Origin: Selaginella tamariscina
Taxonomy: Eukaryota > Streptophyta > Lycopodiopsida > Selaginellales > Selaginellaceae
Direction of reading: 5' to 3'
Length of the DNA: 64,000 nt
Assembly (NCBI GenBank): GCA_003024785.1
Contig: PUQB01000945.1
Location: forward strand, 1-64,000
Shown: positions 25,986 to 37,323 of the stretch, in pieces
How positions within the stretch are numbered: position 1 is the stretch's first letter
Layout of the letters: every line of letters begins with the position of its first letter
The notes under the pieces: model-generated
Seen by the model: the letters and a program-made list of their open reading frames with translations, nothing else
Told to the model about the DNA's origin: nothing
The model's database searches: none
Translations under genes and position numbers: made by a program

Positions 25986-27686
25986 TTCATGTGCCTAATT
26001 AAATTAAATGGTTGTCATATATAGATGGATAGATGGATTAAGATATTTATTAATTATCTTTTTTCTTAACTAAAATAAAACCGAATTTGACTATAAAATG
26101 TTTAAGAATTTAAAATAGTCTTTCACATTAATAAATACATAACTCTCCACTTATAGCATTAACTTCATAGTTGTAAAATGGTATACTTAACTCTTTATAC
26201 ATTATGTATATTTATTTATTTTTATCAATTACTTATATATTATTGTAGCTATCCTCAGACTTGCAAGTAGTTTATATTCATTTGTATGTTAATTTTATGG
26301 TATATGTATTATATGCATGCACAGTCGTAAATATAAAAAGTTTTAGAAAAATTTATTTGATGAACAATATTCAAAACGAAAATCATTTCCATGCATGCAT
26401 ACATAATATATGATGTGTGCATGCATGGCTTCATTGCACTTCAATTCTAAACTTTTTATACTATTTTATCTATTGTTAAATTGATTTAAAACAAATTTTA
26501 AAAGAAGCTAACAAATATTTAACCTTTCATTATAGAAATTAATAAATTAAGATAAATTGTGTTTATGCAACTTGCAAGATGAATTATATAAATCAAATTT
26601 CTTCTTTAAAAGTAGTTTATATTTTACAGTATAAGCTTCTATTATTATATTATTAAATGATTATTAAGCATTATCAAACACTTAATATTCACAATATTTA
26701 TCATCTGATATGTATATATTCACAAGGAGTACTAAGGATAAACAAAATTTTAACCTCAAAATGTTCATATATTACCTTTACATGCATATATACGTATTCT
26801 AACGCATTCATAAAATATATTTTTTTCGATATCATATAAACTTAATTTGGTTATTGATTTATATTATTTTATTTACAATTGGGACACATTTTATATTAAT
26901 TAAAAAGGTTATTAATTAATAAAGTATTAATTTAAAAGGTTTTATTGTATATAAATTATTATTTGTACATCATGAGAAAATTAAAAATAATTAGTTGTTC
27001 TAATTATGATAGTTACACAATATTGATATTTTGAGGGGAAAAACACATGCTGCATTTCCACGTAATATATACGTTGATATGTGGATTGACGCGAGCACAT
27101 AATTACAGGATATAGATAGAGACATACCACTGCTACACATAGACAGGCACATATATTTTCCAATACATATGTATACACAATGTTGTATGTACGTGATTCA
27201 TTCTTTTTTGTTTTCTTTCCAATATAATGTGTGTCCTCTAATGCTTTTAAAACCTTTGGAAATGCGTAGAAAATGCGATTTACATTTAAATAAGCCGCAA
27301 GAGGATGAACAGCATACGTAGTATATATGTTGATATGTGTAATATATACACGTTGATGTGGACTGACATACGCACATAATTATAGATATACATATAGACT
27401 ACACATAGATAGGCACATATATATATTTATACACATAATTTTGGATAAATATGTCAATTACAATTATTATAAACTTTACAAGAATCAACCTTCAATGCTA
27501 AACCTTAATGTCCTCGTGGCTAACCAACAGGGACTCATAATATGTATCCTTTACTGCTTTTAAAATTTTGGAAATGCTTAGAAAATGCCATTTACATTTA
27601 AAACGCAGGAAAGATGAAGCCTTTAAGTAAATTTGTTATATTTCAAATGATAAATTATTATCTTCTAATTTAAATATATATTTTAC
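25986..27686. other. AT-rich spacer with local duplications
   Basis: No gene seen. Positions 26830-26970 belong to a dispersed repeat also present at 33905-34050 and 34860-35015 ('ttattaataataaagtatta' core). Positions 27060-27300 and 27335-27610 are diverged tandem copies ('atatacgttgatatgtgg' followed by 'tttacatttaaa'). Confidence 0.6.
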
Positions 27687-27690
27687 ACAT

Positions 27691-27881
27691 TGAAAGAGCA
27701 GATATATTCAAGATGTCAGATACTATTCAATTACAAAAACCCTGCTTCTCCTGCCACGTGGCACACATTCAACACGTGGCATTAACACATGGGGGCCAGA
27801 TCACCACCCATGTGTCACTACGCATGTGTGTATATACACATGCGTATATACGGTATGTTACATAATATACAGTATCTTACA
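27691..27881 (-). repeat. 3' LTR of the Ty3/Gypsy element
   Basis: A 191-bp terminal repeat with TG...CA ends. It keeps the uninterrupted site that is occupied by the hAT-like element in the other LTR. Confidence 0.92.
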
Positions 27882-30800
27882 TTATCCTCCCCTCTGCGGC
27901 TGTGTAGATGGTGATGGATCTGATGGTCCTGGATCCGTGTGAGCTGGGCCATCTAAGGTATGACCAAATGTACTCAACGAGTCTCGAACGACAAACCGTT
28001 TCATTCGAACCACGTGAACTATCTCAACCTCATGAGATCCCACCAAATGTACTTGATATATCTGAGGACCAACCTTTCGGAGTACTCGTTAGGGACCAAG
28101 CCACTTGTGTAATAAACCAGTTGCAAGTCCCAGGTGCAGTTAGCTTGGAAAAACGTACCAGGACTAAGTCACCGTCAGCAAAATCTGGTGGAATTTGATG
28201 TCGTGCATTGTAAGAAGATTGCTACCGCATTTGAGCTCGACCAAGATGTTCAGCAGACTCTGCACGCAGAAGAGGCAAAACAACATCCAAATGTCGAGCC
28301 CACATCTTTGCATCCTCGGCACGTGGCAGATTCGATGATAACCCCACTTCACTAGGCAACTTAGGATCATATCCATACAATGCCTTGAATGGAGAGATAC
28401 CAATCGAACTCTGAATGCTTGTTACATAAGCAAATCTCAAACATCGCAAATACCAATCCCAGTCCGTGTGATTGAAGTTCACATACTTCGAGATCATACC
28501 CTTGAAGGTCCGATTCAATCGCTCCACCAAACCATCAGTTTGTGGATGATACGGAGAGGCAATGAATGTTTTACCCCTAACCTCTCACACAACACTCGGA
28601 ATACCTCTGCAATGAAAGCGGGGCCATTGTCTGATAACATCCGCTCTGGACAAGAATGCTGCAAAACCACATTATCGAACAGAAACAAAGCTGTTGACAT
28701 GGCAGTTGCATCCGGAAGAGCACCAACCTCCACCCATCGAGTTAAATAATCGGATACAACAATGATGTACTGGTTACCTTGAGAAGAACGTGGAAAAGGT
28801 CCCATTAAATCCACTGCAATTAACTCAAAAGGGCGAGAGACATTGATGGATTCCAACACTCCCCATGGCCCGAGTCGTAGAGGAATTCCGAGTTTGACAA
28901 GTGGGACAGCTTTGAATATACCTGATCACATCACCACGCATGCTGGCCAATAAAATGATCGGCGCAGCTTCTCCAACACTCGTTGGTGACCAAGATGACC
29001 TCCAACAATAGGTGAATCATGATATGCTCGAAGAAGGTGTGGAACATATGTAGAGGGTACAGCCAAACGCCATCTGTCCTCTGGATTTGTCCCAATAAAA
29101 TACAATAAACCATCCTGAAGTCGAAACTGAGCATGATATTGTCGAAACCGAGGTTCGGAAGACGGATTTGCAAACGCATCGCGTAATTGCCTCGTCCATG
29201 GTTCATGTTTTTGAGCATCCTGCCACTGTTCCAAGGATGGTAAGTCGGCATCGAATACCTGAGGGGCTTGTATCAAACCGAACTGCAGCTACTGCATGAG
29301 CAGGCAAAGTGGAATCGGAGAGGGGTGCTCGAGAAAGTGCATCCGCATCCACCATTGTTCGCCCAGGCCTGTGCACCACCTTAAAGTTATATACCTGGAG
29401 ACGTAATGCCCATCTGGCTACGCGACCCACTAAATTCTTCCGTTTTAATAAGGAAGTGACAGCAGCATGATCACACTCCAAAAGTTTCACTCCCATGTAA
29501 GTAGGCATGAAGTCGTTCAAAACCCCAAACAGCAGCAAGGCATTCTTTTTCAGTAGTGGAATAATTCCGCTCAGCCGGTGAGTACTCGACTAATGTAAGC
29601 CACCGGGTGTCGAATTGAAGAATCCACAGCATCAGTTTGCATCAATACACCACCAATACCAACATCTGAGGCATCTACTCGTAAAATGAACGGACGAGTA
29701 AAATCTGGGTATTGAAGCAATGGTGGAGTTGTCAGGAACTCTTTTAACTGGTCAAATGCCTGCTGACACCTGCGAGTCCACCTGAAAGATACCTGTGGAA
29801 ACTAACTCCCGAAGAGGGGCAGTTCGATCAGTGAGATGATCGATGAATCGACCCAAGTACTGCACCGTGCCCAAGAAACGTGGACTTCCTGTACTGTACG
29901 GGGACGAGGAACTCTCGAACAGCTCGCAACTTCATTGGATCCACCTGTAAACCCTCTCGAGATATACGGTAACCCAAGTAAGTGGTGTCGGTCGAACCAA
30001 ACACACACTTTTCAAGTTTCAACTTCAGGCCAACTTCTCGAAATCGATCAAGAACGCGCCGTACATCACGAATGTGATCCTCCCAAGAACCAGACCCATG
30101 AATGAGCACATCGTCGATAAAATCGGCAGTGATATCAGGCATATCGGAAAGAAGCTCATCCATCATGCGTTGAAAGGTGGCAGGAGCTGAAGTCAATCCA
30201 AAAGGCATGACCAAAAACTCGTAAAGACCAAATGGTGTCCGGAAGGCCGTTTTTGGAATATCCTCCTCAGCCATAGGAACCTGCCAATATCCTGATGCCA
30301 AATCCAACTTAGTAAACCATCGACTCTGACCCAAACGATCTAATAGATCGGCAGAGTTCGGAAGTGGATAGACATCTTTGATGGTAACATCGTTAAGAGG
30401 TCGGTAATCCACACAAAATCGGAGAGATCCATCAGGCTTGGGAACCAAATGAGGTTCACATGCCCATGGACTCCGTGACGGACGACACACTCGTTTACCA
30501 ATCATATCAGTAACTGTTCGCATGGCTGATAACTCCTTTGGTGACCTGCGTCGAACCGGGACTTTGAAAGGCTTTGCATTGCCGGTGGGTATACAGTGTC
30601 GAGTCTTCACACGTGCACCTTGGGACAGATCAAATTTGAACAAACTTGCATACTGTTTCTTAAGTTGTTCGATGCAGTGTGCTCGACACTCAGGTGACGG
30701 ATCCGGCATTTGAACCTGTTGAGATGAACACCACCCCAAGACCGGAATCAAAGGAGCTGTATGCGTGATACAAACAGCAACAAACTTCTCTGGACGTAAA

Positions 30801-32624
30801 GGAACAGACTGCAAAGACACAGACTCCAAGCGTAATACAGGAGGAGAGAGTGAAAAATCACATGTACCTTTCGACTGCTTTAACCAATCACATCCCAGAA
30901 TGATGTCAAAGACCTGGGAAGGGACAACCCTAAGAGACCCAGAGGGAAACTTACAGTTGGCACCCATAACCAGCGTAGTCGAAGTGGTGTACTGTGATAC
31001 TGCACGAGACTGCCCATTACCATATAAAATGTGCAAGACCTTATCTGCTCGTCTCAAGGGTAATGAGCACAATGCGCGCAGAGAAGTAGTTTATGGAAGA
31101 CATATTAGATCCTGTATCACAAGTACATGTACTGAAAACATCATTCACTCGTGTAGAAAATGTGAAAACTGGATGATTTGGTGGAACTTGCAACCCTTTA
31201 GATGCATAGCGGAAAAAAAGCATGGAGGTGGAGTTTCCATCGCACGGGATCCCTCCGTCGCCCGTACGATTACTGGTTTTCCGCAACAGATCCACCCGCA
31301 AGAAGCGTCATCATCTGGAAGCTCATCATCAGACATAATGGCCGCCACAGGTACACCATCCGGAACATATGGTCGCCAGCCTGGATGTGGTGGACGCCAA
31401 TCAGGATACACATCGCATGCCCGCCAAGTATGTCCAGGTGCCCAACAGGCAACTTGATTGGGTTGACCTGCATTGTTCCGATTCCTCCTGTCACGAATCC
31501 GTGGATTTTGACCACCACGGGCAGGAACTGGAGCAGGTGCAGGACGATTTCGTGGAGGTGGTCCACGGGGTGGGCCCGAGGTCGACCACGAAAGGCTTGT
31601 CGTGCGGGCACATATGCAGCAGCATCAACCTCCATTGGATCAGCACGCTGAAAGAGGAGCAGGTAACCCAAGGGGAACACGGCCCTCACCAGGCACCAAC
31701 TCAAAACGTTGAGCTAGTGCAAAAGCTTCCTCCAATGTGGTAGGACGAAGAGCCCGAACGAATCGAACAAGTTCGGGTCGCATAGTTGGCCATAACATAC
31801 CGAGCTTAATGGGCTCAGGCATGTTAGGATATGCACGCCGAACTAAATCCCCGAACCTAATACTGAACCGCATAACAGACTCACCAGGATGTTGTCGTAT
31901 CGCATGCAGTTGTTGGAAAGCATCATCTGAATCCTCAACTTTGCCAAACGTACGTTTGAGGCATTCCGTTAACCGATTACTATTGGCTTGAATCTCCGCA
32001 GCCAATCCATTATACCACTTGAGCGCAGGCCTTCCAAACATGTAGGGAATTCTCTGAGAGCACGGGCCTCATCCCAACCATGGTAACGAACAATGACTGG
32101 AAATGATCAAACCAGTGGTATACATCATCTCCCGGATCACCACAAAAAGATCGGGGTCGAACCCTCGGATTTGTGGCCTGTGAAGAAGACAAAGGAGCAC
32201 TAGAAGCAGATCCCCCGGCAGGAGGCTCAGGCGGAGGATGAACCCTAACAAAGCGCTCCAACAACTTCGTTTGTGCATCAATAGCAGTAGCAATAATGCT
32301 AAAAGCCGTCTCCATATTCATTGTCATGGAAACAAGAAAAGGAAGAGGCAAAGAAAGGATACCCAACTTCTCCACCAATGAAAGAGCAGATATATTAAAG
32401 ATGTCAGATACTATTCAATTACAAAAACCCTGCTTATATACAGAGACCTCCTGCCACATGGCACACATGCAACACGTGGCACTGACACATGGGGGCCAGA
32501 TCACCACCCATGTGTCACTACGCATGTGTGTATATACCATAGTTACGAACGCAGCCGGGATCCCGGCCGTGTTCACCGTGTTTCACGAACACGGCCATGG
32601 GTCGTGTTCCCACGTCCGTGTTCG

Positions 32625-32715
32625 TGAATAATGTCTCATGTTACAAACACGGGCCGTGATCCCGGCGACCATGGCCGGGATCACGGCCCGTGTTCGTAAC
32701 ATAAGACATTATTCA
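32625..32715. repeat. 91-bp near-perfect palindrome in the hAT-like element
   Basis: The arms run from tgaataatgtctcatgttac to its complement ending in attattca, through gggccgtgatcccgg and its complement, with very few mismatches and a tiny centre. It is GC-rich in an AT-rich region. Confidence 0.9.
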
Positions 32716-32853
32716 GAATATTCTTGCTGAATATGCTCATAGAATATTTTTTCTAGGGCACACGCTGTCTTACAGCAATCCAGAAATTCAAGGCACAATA
32801 GTAGCTATCCAAGCATACTGCGAAAGCATATGTGTGTGTGTGTCTCGGTAATA

Positions 32854-33317
32854 CTGAAGAATCTTCAGTATTACAAAATCTCTGCCAAGAGTAATCACAA
32901 TTTTGAGAAGCCGTTCGTTTACTTGGCTAGGAAGTTTGCAGGGTACGTGTGTGCGGTGTGTGAGGTTATGAGTGTGTACTTCGACTTTAAAGATATATAT
33001 ATAGAATTATACACGAATATAATTTTCTGTTACATTCGGGTACATACACACACACATACATATATACGTGTATACACACGTATATATGTATAATATTTGA
33101 AGTGTAAACCTTGTACTGTTTTTCAGGGATCCAAATCTAAGGTTCACGGAAGAACCTGCTATTCGTCCGCCTGAAGTGGAGATTGATCAGGCTGCACAAA
33201 GGTAAGTGCTTTTGTTATTATATATTTTATAATAAATAGTTTTAATACTTAATAAGATAGCTTATTATTTGTTTTGACAGGGAGAATGACCTTATCGTTG
33301 CTCAAGCTGTAACATAG
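32854..33317 (+). pseudogene. Captured 3' end of a Ran GTPase gene
   Basis: Ran is the small GTPase that drives nuclear transport. Three exons are readable. Exon 1 (about 32854-32942) gives [20 protein letters not shown] and then YLARKFAG; the SAK motif is the G5 guanine-contact loop. Exon 2 (33127-33201) gives DPNLRFTEEPAIRPPEVEID, the characteristic Ran C-terminal linker. Exon 3 (33281-33317) ends ENDLIVAQAVT and stop, replacing the usual acidic DDD-rich tail. Both introns keep consensus ends (gtacgt...cag and gtaagt...cag), so genomic DNA, not mRNA, was captured. The N-terminal P-loop and switch regions are absent, so no GTPase can be made. Direct repeats of 'catactgcgaaa' flank the captured part. 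Confidence 0.88.
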
Positions 33318-33656
33318 CCACTCCCGGCACAGCAATCCAGCATACTGCGAAATCATATGTCTTCACGATATTTGATAGTTTATAAGTGTGAAGTAGTTTA
33401 TGTGCAAATAAAAATACTAAAAATAATATAATAAAAATATAGTATATTTTTAGAATAATATAATTTAAAAATAGCATATTCTTAAAATATTCATTAGAAT
33501 ATTCGTGAGCCAACGTGAGCCGTGATCGTGTTTCGTGGTCGGGTTCTTGAAATTTGAGGCTCGTGTCGTGTTGTTCGTGTTCCGTGTTCGTGTTCGTAAC
33601 TATGGTATATACACATGCGTATATACAGTATGTTACCTAATATACAGTATCTTACA

Positions 33657-34060
33657 ACATGACACTTGATAAGCTTATGAATTTTAAATAAGCTTATGTA
33701 AAATTGCTTCTAAAGTGTAAACCATTCAGAGTTTGCACAAACTGGTTTTAATCTAAATTATGGACATAAAATTTTATAGTTTAGTGTAGGCTTAAGACAT
33801 ATATGCCCAATCTATGCATCAAAGAGCTGCGTATACACCCATGAGACCTTTGCGTGCATACAATAAAAAATGATTTTAAATGCTTCAACGCATTTAACCT
33901 TCTTCATATATTTATAAACTTAATGTGGTAATTGGTTTATATTTTGTATTTATATTTGTCTCCGTTTTATATCAATTTAAAAGATTATTAATAATAAAGT
34001 ATTAGGTTTTATAGTATAAATGGAATATTAAATTATATTACTTTGCAAGTGTATATATAT
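33657..34060. repeat. Spacer duplicated at 34546-35015
   Basis: Starts 'acatgacacttgataag' and runs through 'gacctttg.gtg.atacaata', similar to 34546-35015. The second copy shows the site before the Ty3/Gypsy element inserted. Confidence 0.8.
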
Positions 34061-34169
34061 CATATGAAGCACGCACACGCGTGTGGGAGATATACAACAT
34101 ATCCCATTAGTTTAAACACACATGACTAAGATGGTTCCGAGTTTTCACAGGAAACACAGGACGCACTTG

Positions 34170-34447
34170 CTCGTATAATAAAGCATTACTGCAATACAAA
34201 GGATATCACACAGGGAAAACATGTGCACTCTCTCATACACACTCCACAAACACAATCTCCTCGTACAAATGTACGAAAATGTGGCAGCCTGCAAGACGCA
34301 AAACAAGTATTTGCACCATCTCCCATCCCAAATATTTCTCGTATACTATCCTCATCACTGCAAATGCCCAGAATGGGCAGCTGCTGCTTTCTAAGCAGTT
34401 ATTCGATTCTTCATTGTTTAAGAACATAACCGCTTATAATGCACTAA
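34170..34447 (+). pseudogene. PPR gene 5' fragment
   Basis: A diverged duplicate of about 280-567 in the first PPR gene. Both share the KCGS.QDAKQVF block and the trailing 'aacataaccgcttataatgcact'. It carries several small deletions and ends abruptly before a hairpin. Too short to be functional. Confidence 0.82.
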
Positions 34448-34472
34448 AATGATCATTACTAATGCATAATGC

Positions 34473-34539
34473 ACATATATTTAATATTATAAGCTAATGA
34501 TTTATCATTTATCATTAGCTTATAATATTAAATATATGT
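34473..34539. repeat. Perfect 29-bp-arm hairpin
   Basis: Arms 34473-34501 and 34511-34539 pair perfectly around a 9-base loop. It sits exactly between the PPR fragment and the duplicated spacer, so it may be a foldback element or a repair scar. Confidence 0.88.
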
Positions 34540-35014
34540 TTTACAACATGACACTTGATAAGCAAACAAGTTTATGTAAAAATGCTTTCAAAGTGTAAAT
34601 CATTTAGAGTTTGCATAATAAACTAACTGGTTTTGACTTAAATCATGGACATAAAACTCTATAGTTTAGTGTAGACTTAAAACATATATGCCCAATCGAG
34701 CTGCGTGTATATTTATTCATGTATATATACACCTGTGAGACCTTTGTGTGTATACAATAAAAAATAATTTTAAATGCTTTAAAAAGCATATGTACGCTCA
34801 CATACATGTGGACACAATTCACATCCACAACAATAACAACGAACGCATTTAACTAGACATTTATAACCTATTGGTTTATATAATTTTATTTATTTATATG
34901 CATTTTATATACAATTATGTTATATTAAGTAAAAGGTTATTAATAATAAAGTATTAATTTAAACAGGTTTTATTGTATATTTAACTATAAAGTTATTATT
35001 TGTACAAATCTGAA

Positions 35015-35284
35015 ACGTCTAGTAATAAAACAAGTCCTTTCCTTTTTTATTTATATTAAATTACAATAATGAAATATTAATGTATATTACTTTATATGAA
35101 GCACCCATGCATTAAATTGTCATTTATATTACTAAAATATCTTGTCTTTCACAGTATGACAAGCATAAAATTATGAATTTTAATTAGTGTGTCTGTGTGA
35201 CCATGTGGCCGGCCTAAACCCACGTGGCCCCATTGGACGGCCACCCTAAAACCTACGTGGACCCATCTGATGATTAATATCTTA
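35015..35284. other. Spacer with a GC-rich island
   Basis: Positions 35200-35272 are GC-rich ('gtggccggcctaaacccac', 'gtggccccattggacggcc') within AT-rich DNA. No coding signal. Confidence 0.5.
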
Positions 35285-35960
35285 TAATTGAATTAAAAAG
35301 AAAACTCACAAGGTTAAGGATAATAATTAAGTTAACCATTAAATACTTACTTATTATTAAATAATTAAGCTTAGGTGCAAACTTAAAGATAAGAACGAAG
35401 TTAAGGGTTCAACTTAAGAATAAATTCATTAAGGATAATAAGTGTTATTAAATCATGGGTAAACCTACGTAAAGTTAAAGATATTAACTAGGTTAAGGGT
35501 CTAATTTTGGAATAAACTTACTAAGTTAAGTATAACAAATAAGTAAGTCTATGCATAAGTAAACTTAAAAGTTTAAAAATAAACTTACCAAGTTAAGAAT
35601 AACAATTAGGTTAAAGGTCCAACTTAGGGATACATTCACTGGGTTAAGGATAATAACTAAATTAAGAGTCTAGTTTACAACTTAGTTAAGAATAACAATT
35701 GGATTAAGAGTGAGATAAATTCATTAAGTTAAGAATAACAACTAAGTTAAGGGTCTAACTTAAAAATAAACTCACCAAATTAAGTATGAAAAAGTCATTA
35801 AATAATTAAGCTTGGACATTGATAAATGTAGGAGCTTAAGGATAAACTCATTAAGTTAAAAATAATAATTAAATTAAAAATTTAATTTAAAAATAAACTC
35901 ACTAGGTTAAAAATAATAATTAAGTATTAAATGGTTAAATATTATTAAATAGTTAAGCCC
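35285..35960. repeat. Imperfect minisatellite
   Basis: Roughly ten diverged units of about 60 bp, each built from 'aactcac.aagttaag', 'ataataa.taagttaaggg' and 'tctaacttaaaaataa'. No gene. Confidence 0.78.
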
Positions 35961-37320
35961 ACCAACCGGGCAAAGTGTATTAGCTAGTACATATATGCAA
36001 GTAATGGTTAAGGGCAATGATACTTACATTATGTGTATTTTGGGGTAGTGGCTGATTGTTATTAATACACTTTGACATATAAATATGAAAATAGTAAAAA
36101 ATATATATTAAATATAATTTGAATTAAGTTTACTATAAAATAATATAAACATCTTTTCACTTTTAAATGCATTAATTCTTTATCATAAATATGTATGTAT
36201 AAAAACCAAACTAAGGTATTATTTAACATTAAAATACCTCATGTACCATTTACATATATATATGAAAAATTATTTTAAAAAAACAATTAAAAGAAAAAGA
36301 AAAAAGCATTCCTCTACACTCACATGATATATATATATATATATATAATGTTATACATGTGAATAAACATGCAGTTCAACACACACACACACACACACTT
36401 CAGTTATTAACATTACAAAGTATTTTCTTTTTGGGGATATAAACTAACATCGCTAATATATAATATTCTAAAATTGATCAAACACTACTTTATATTTCGG
36501 TTTCTTAAACTAGCATTCATCGGTTACATATTGAATATATATTGTTTCATACCACGGGTACCAATGGACGTAAACAGATGATCATTGTCATTTTTTGCTT
36601 AGACTTACATTAAAGTTTATAAATCTTTTCTAGGCTGTATAAAACATAAATTAATTAATTAAAATATTTTAATATTTACCAAGATATGTTACTAATTAAA
36701 TATAATTTAGTATAACTGATTATCACTCCAAAGTCTTCTAATATATACGTTTGGGTTGCATACTCACTTACCTCTTCCACTAACATCTAATAGTTCAAGG
36801 TTAGCACTTAAATAAATCACATCAAGTTATTTCATATAACCATAATACTGAACATATGTTATACATTAAACATATGAGAGAAACGGCTCTCTCTCTCATC
36901 CTAACGATACACACCTGATATATAATCTCGTGTCTCCCCTGTTGTATGTGATGTCTGAGTGTGTACATGGCAGTTTGAAAGTCAGGTGTAAAGAGAATCC
37001 AGAAATGAAAATACACACACACACACATATATATATAGCATAAATGTATGTGTACGAGAGAGAGAGAGAGAGTTCATACATGTTGAGTATCAAAATATGC
37101 TCTATCGATATGCTACGCACACGCATATTGTAAAATGAACACGCAATATGACATAACTATATTTCAAGAAGTTCACAGACATAGACATAGACACAGCCAC
37201 GCACACACACTTGAATGTTTTGATGGAAACTACAGAAAGGTAAACATTTGATAGCATACCTTTAACCAGCTAAAGCATGACACTTTGATTAAACTATAAA
37301 AAATAATCCTAAGTGGGAAC
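35961..37320. other. AT-rich spacer downstream of the RING gene
   Basis: Contains (AT)n near 36329, (AC)n near 36380 and 37013, and (GA)n near 37058. No gene seen. Confidence 0.65.
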
Positions 37321-37323
37321 CCT

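Larger units (their letters stand above)
32538..33604. mobile_element. hAT-like non-autonomous transposon carrying Ran GTPase exons
   Basis: The ends are inverted repeats beginning CATAGTTACGAAC. An exact 8-bp target duplication gtatatac lies at 32530-32537 and 33605-33612, and the intact site is visible in the other LTR, so boundaries are exact. Eight-base duplications with short inverted ends point to hAT; the TIR is not the commonest CAG-type, so the superfamily is probable rather than certain. There is no transposase. Subterminal regions are dense in cgtgttcgt-like words and include a large palindrome (32625-32715). The middle (about 32846-33317) is a captured piece of a host Ran GTPase gene with introns, making this a Pack-type element. 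Confidence 0.9.
27691..33656 (-). mobile_element. Ty3/Gypsy LTR retrotransposon, broken
   Basis: This is a fossil Ty3/Gypsy element on the minus strand. The LTRs lie at 27691-27881 and 32379-33656; the second is about 210 bp once an inserted transposon is discounted. They start TGAAAG and end TTACA, and flanking acat may be the target duplication. A polypurine tract (agaggggagg on the minus strand) lies just inside the left LTR at about 27885-27895. Recognisable parts in order on the minus strand are gag (about 32.35-31.6 kb), protease/reverse transcriptase (about 31.1-29.8 kb, with FIDDVL), RNase H (about 29.6-29.2 kb), and integrase with an HHCC-type zinc region and a GPY/F-type tail (about 29.3-27.95 kb). 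That order defines Ty3/Gypsy. It is broken, by my reading with at least five breaks. The LTRs differ at about eight sites plus one short length difference, suggesting moderate age. Confidence 0.93.
32379..33656 (-). repeat. 5' LTR of the Ty3/Gypsy element, split by a DNA transposon
   Basis: LTR sequence occupies 32379-32537 and 33605-33656. The intervening 1,067 bp are a later insertion. Confidence 0.92.

Noticed and set aside
30765-31743. Long plus-strand frames opposite the Ty3/Gypsy element
   Set aside because: They are antisense shadows of the minus-strand polyprotein region, with no family likeness of their own.
35285-35960. CRISPR-like array
   Set aside because: Repeats are diverged, without distinct spacers, in a plant nuclear context; it is a minisatellite.
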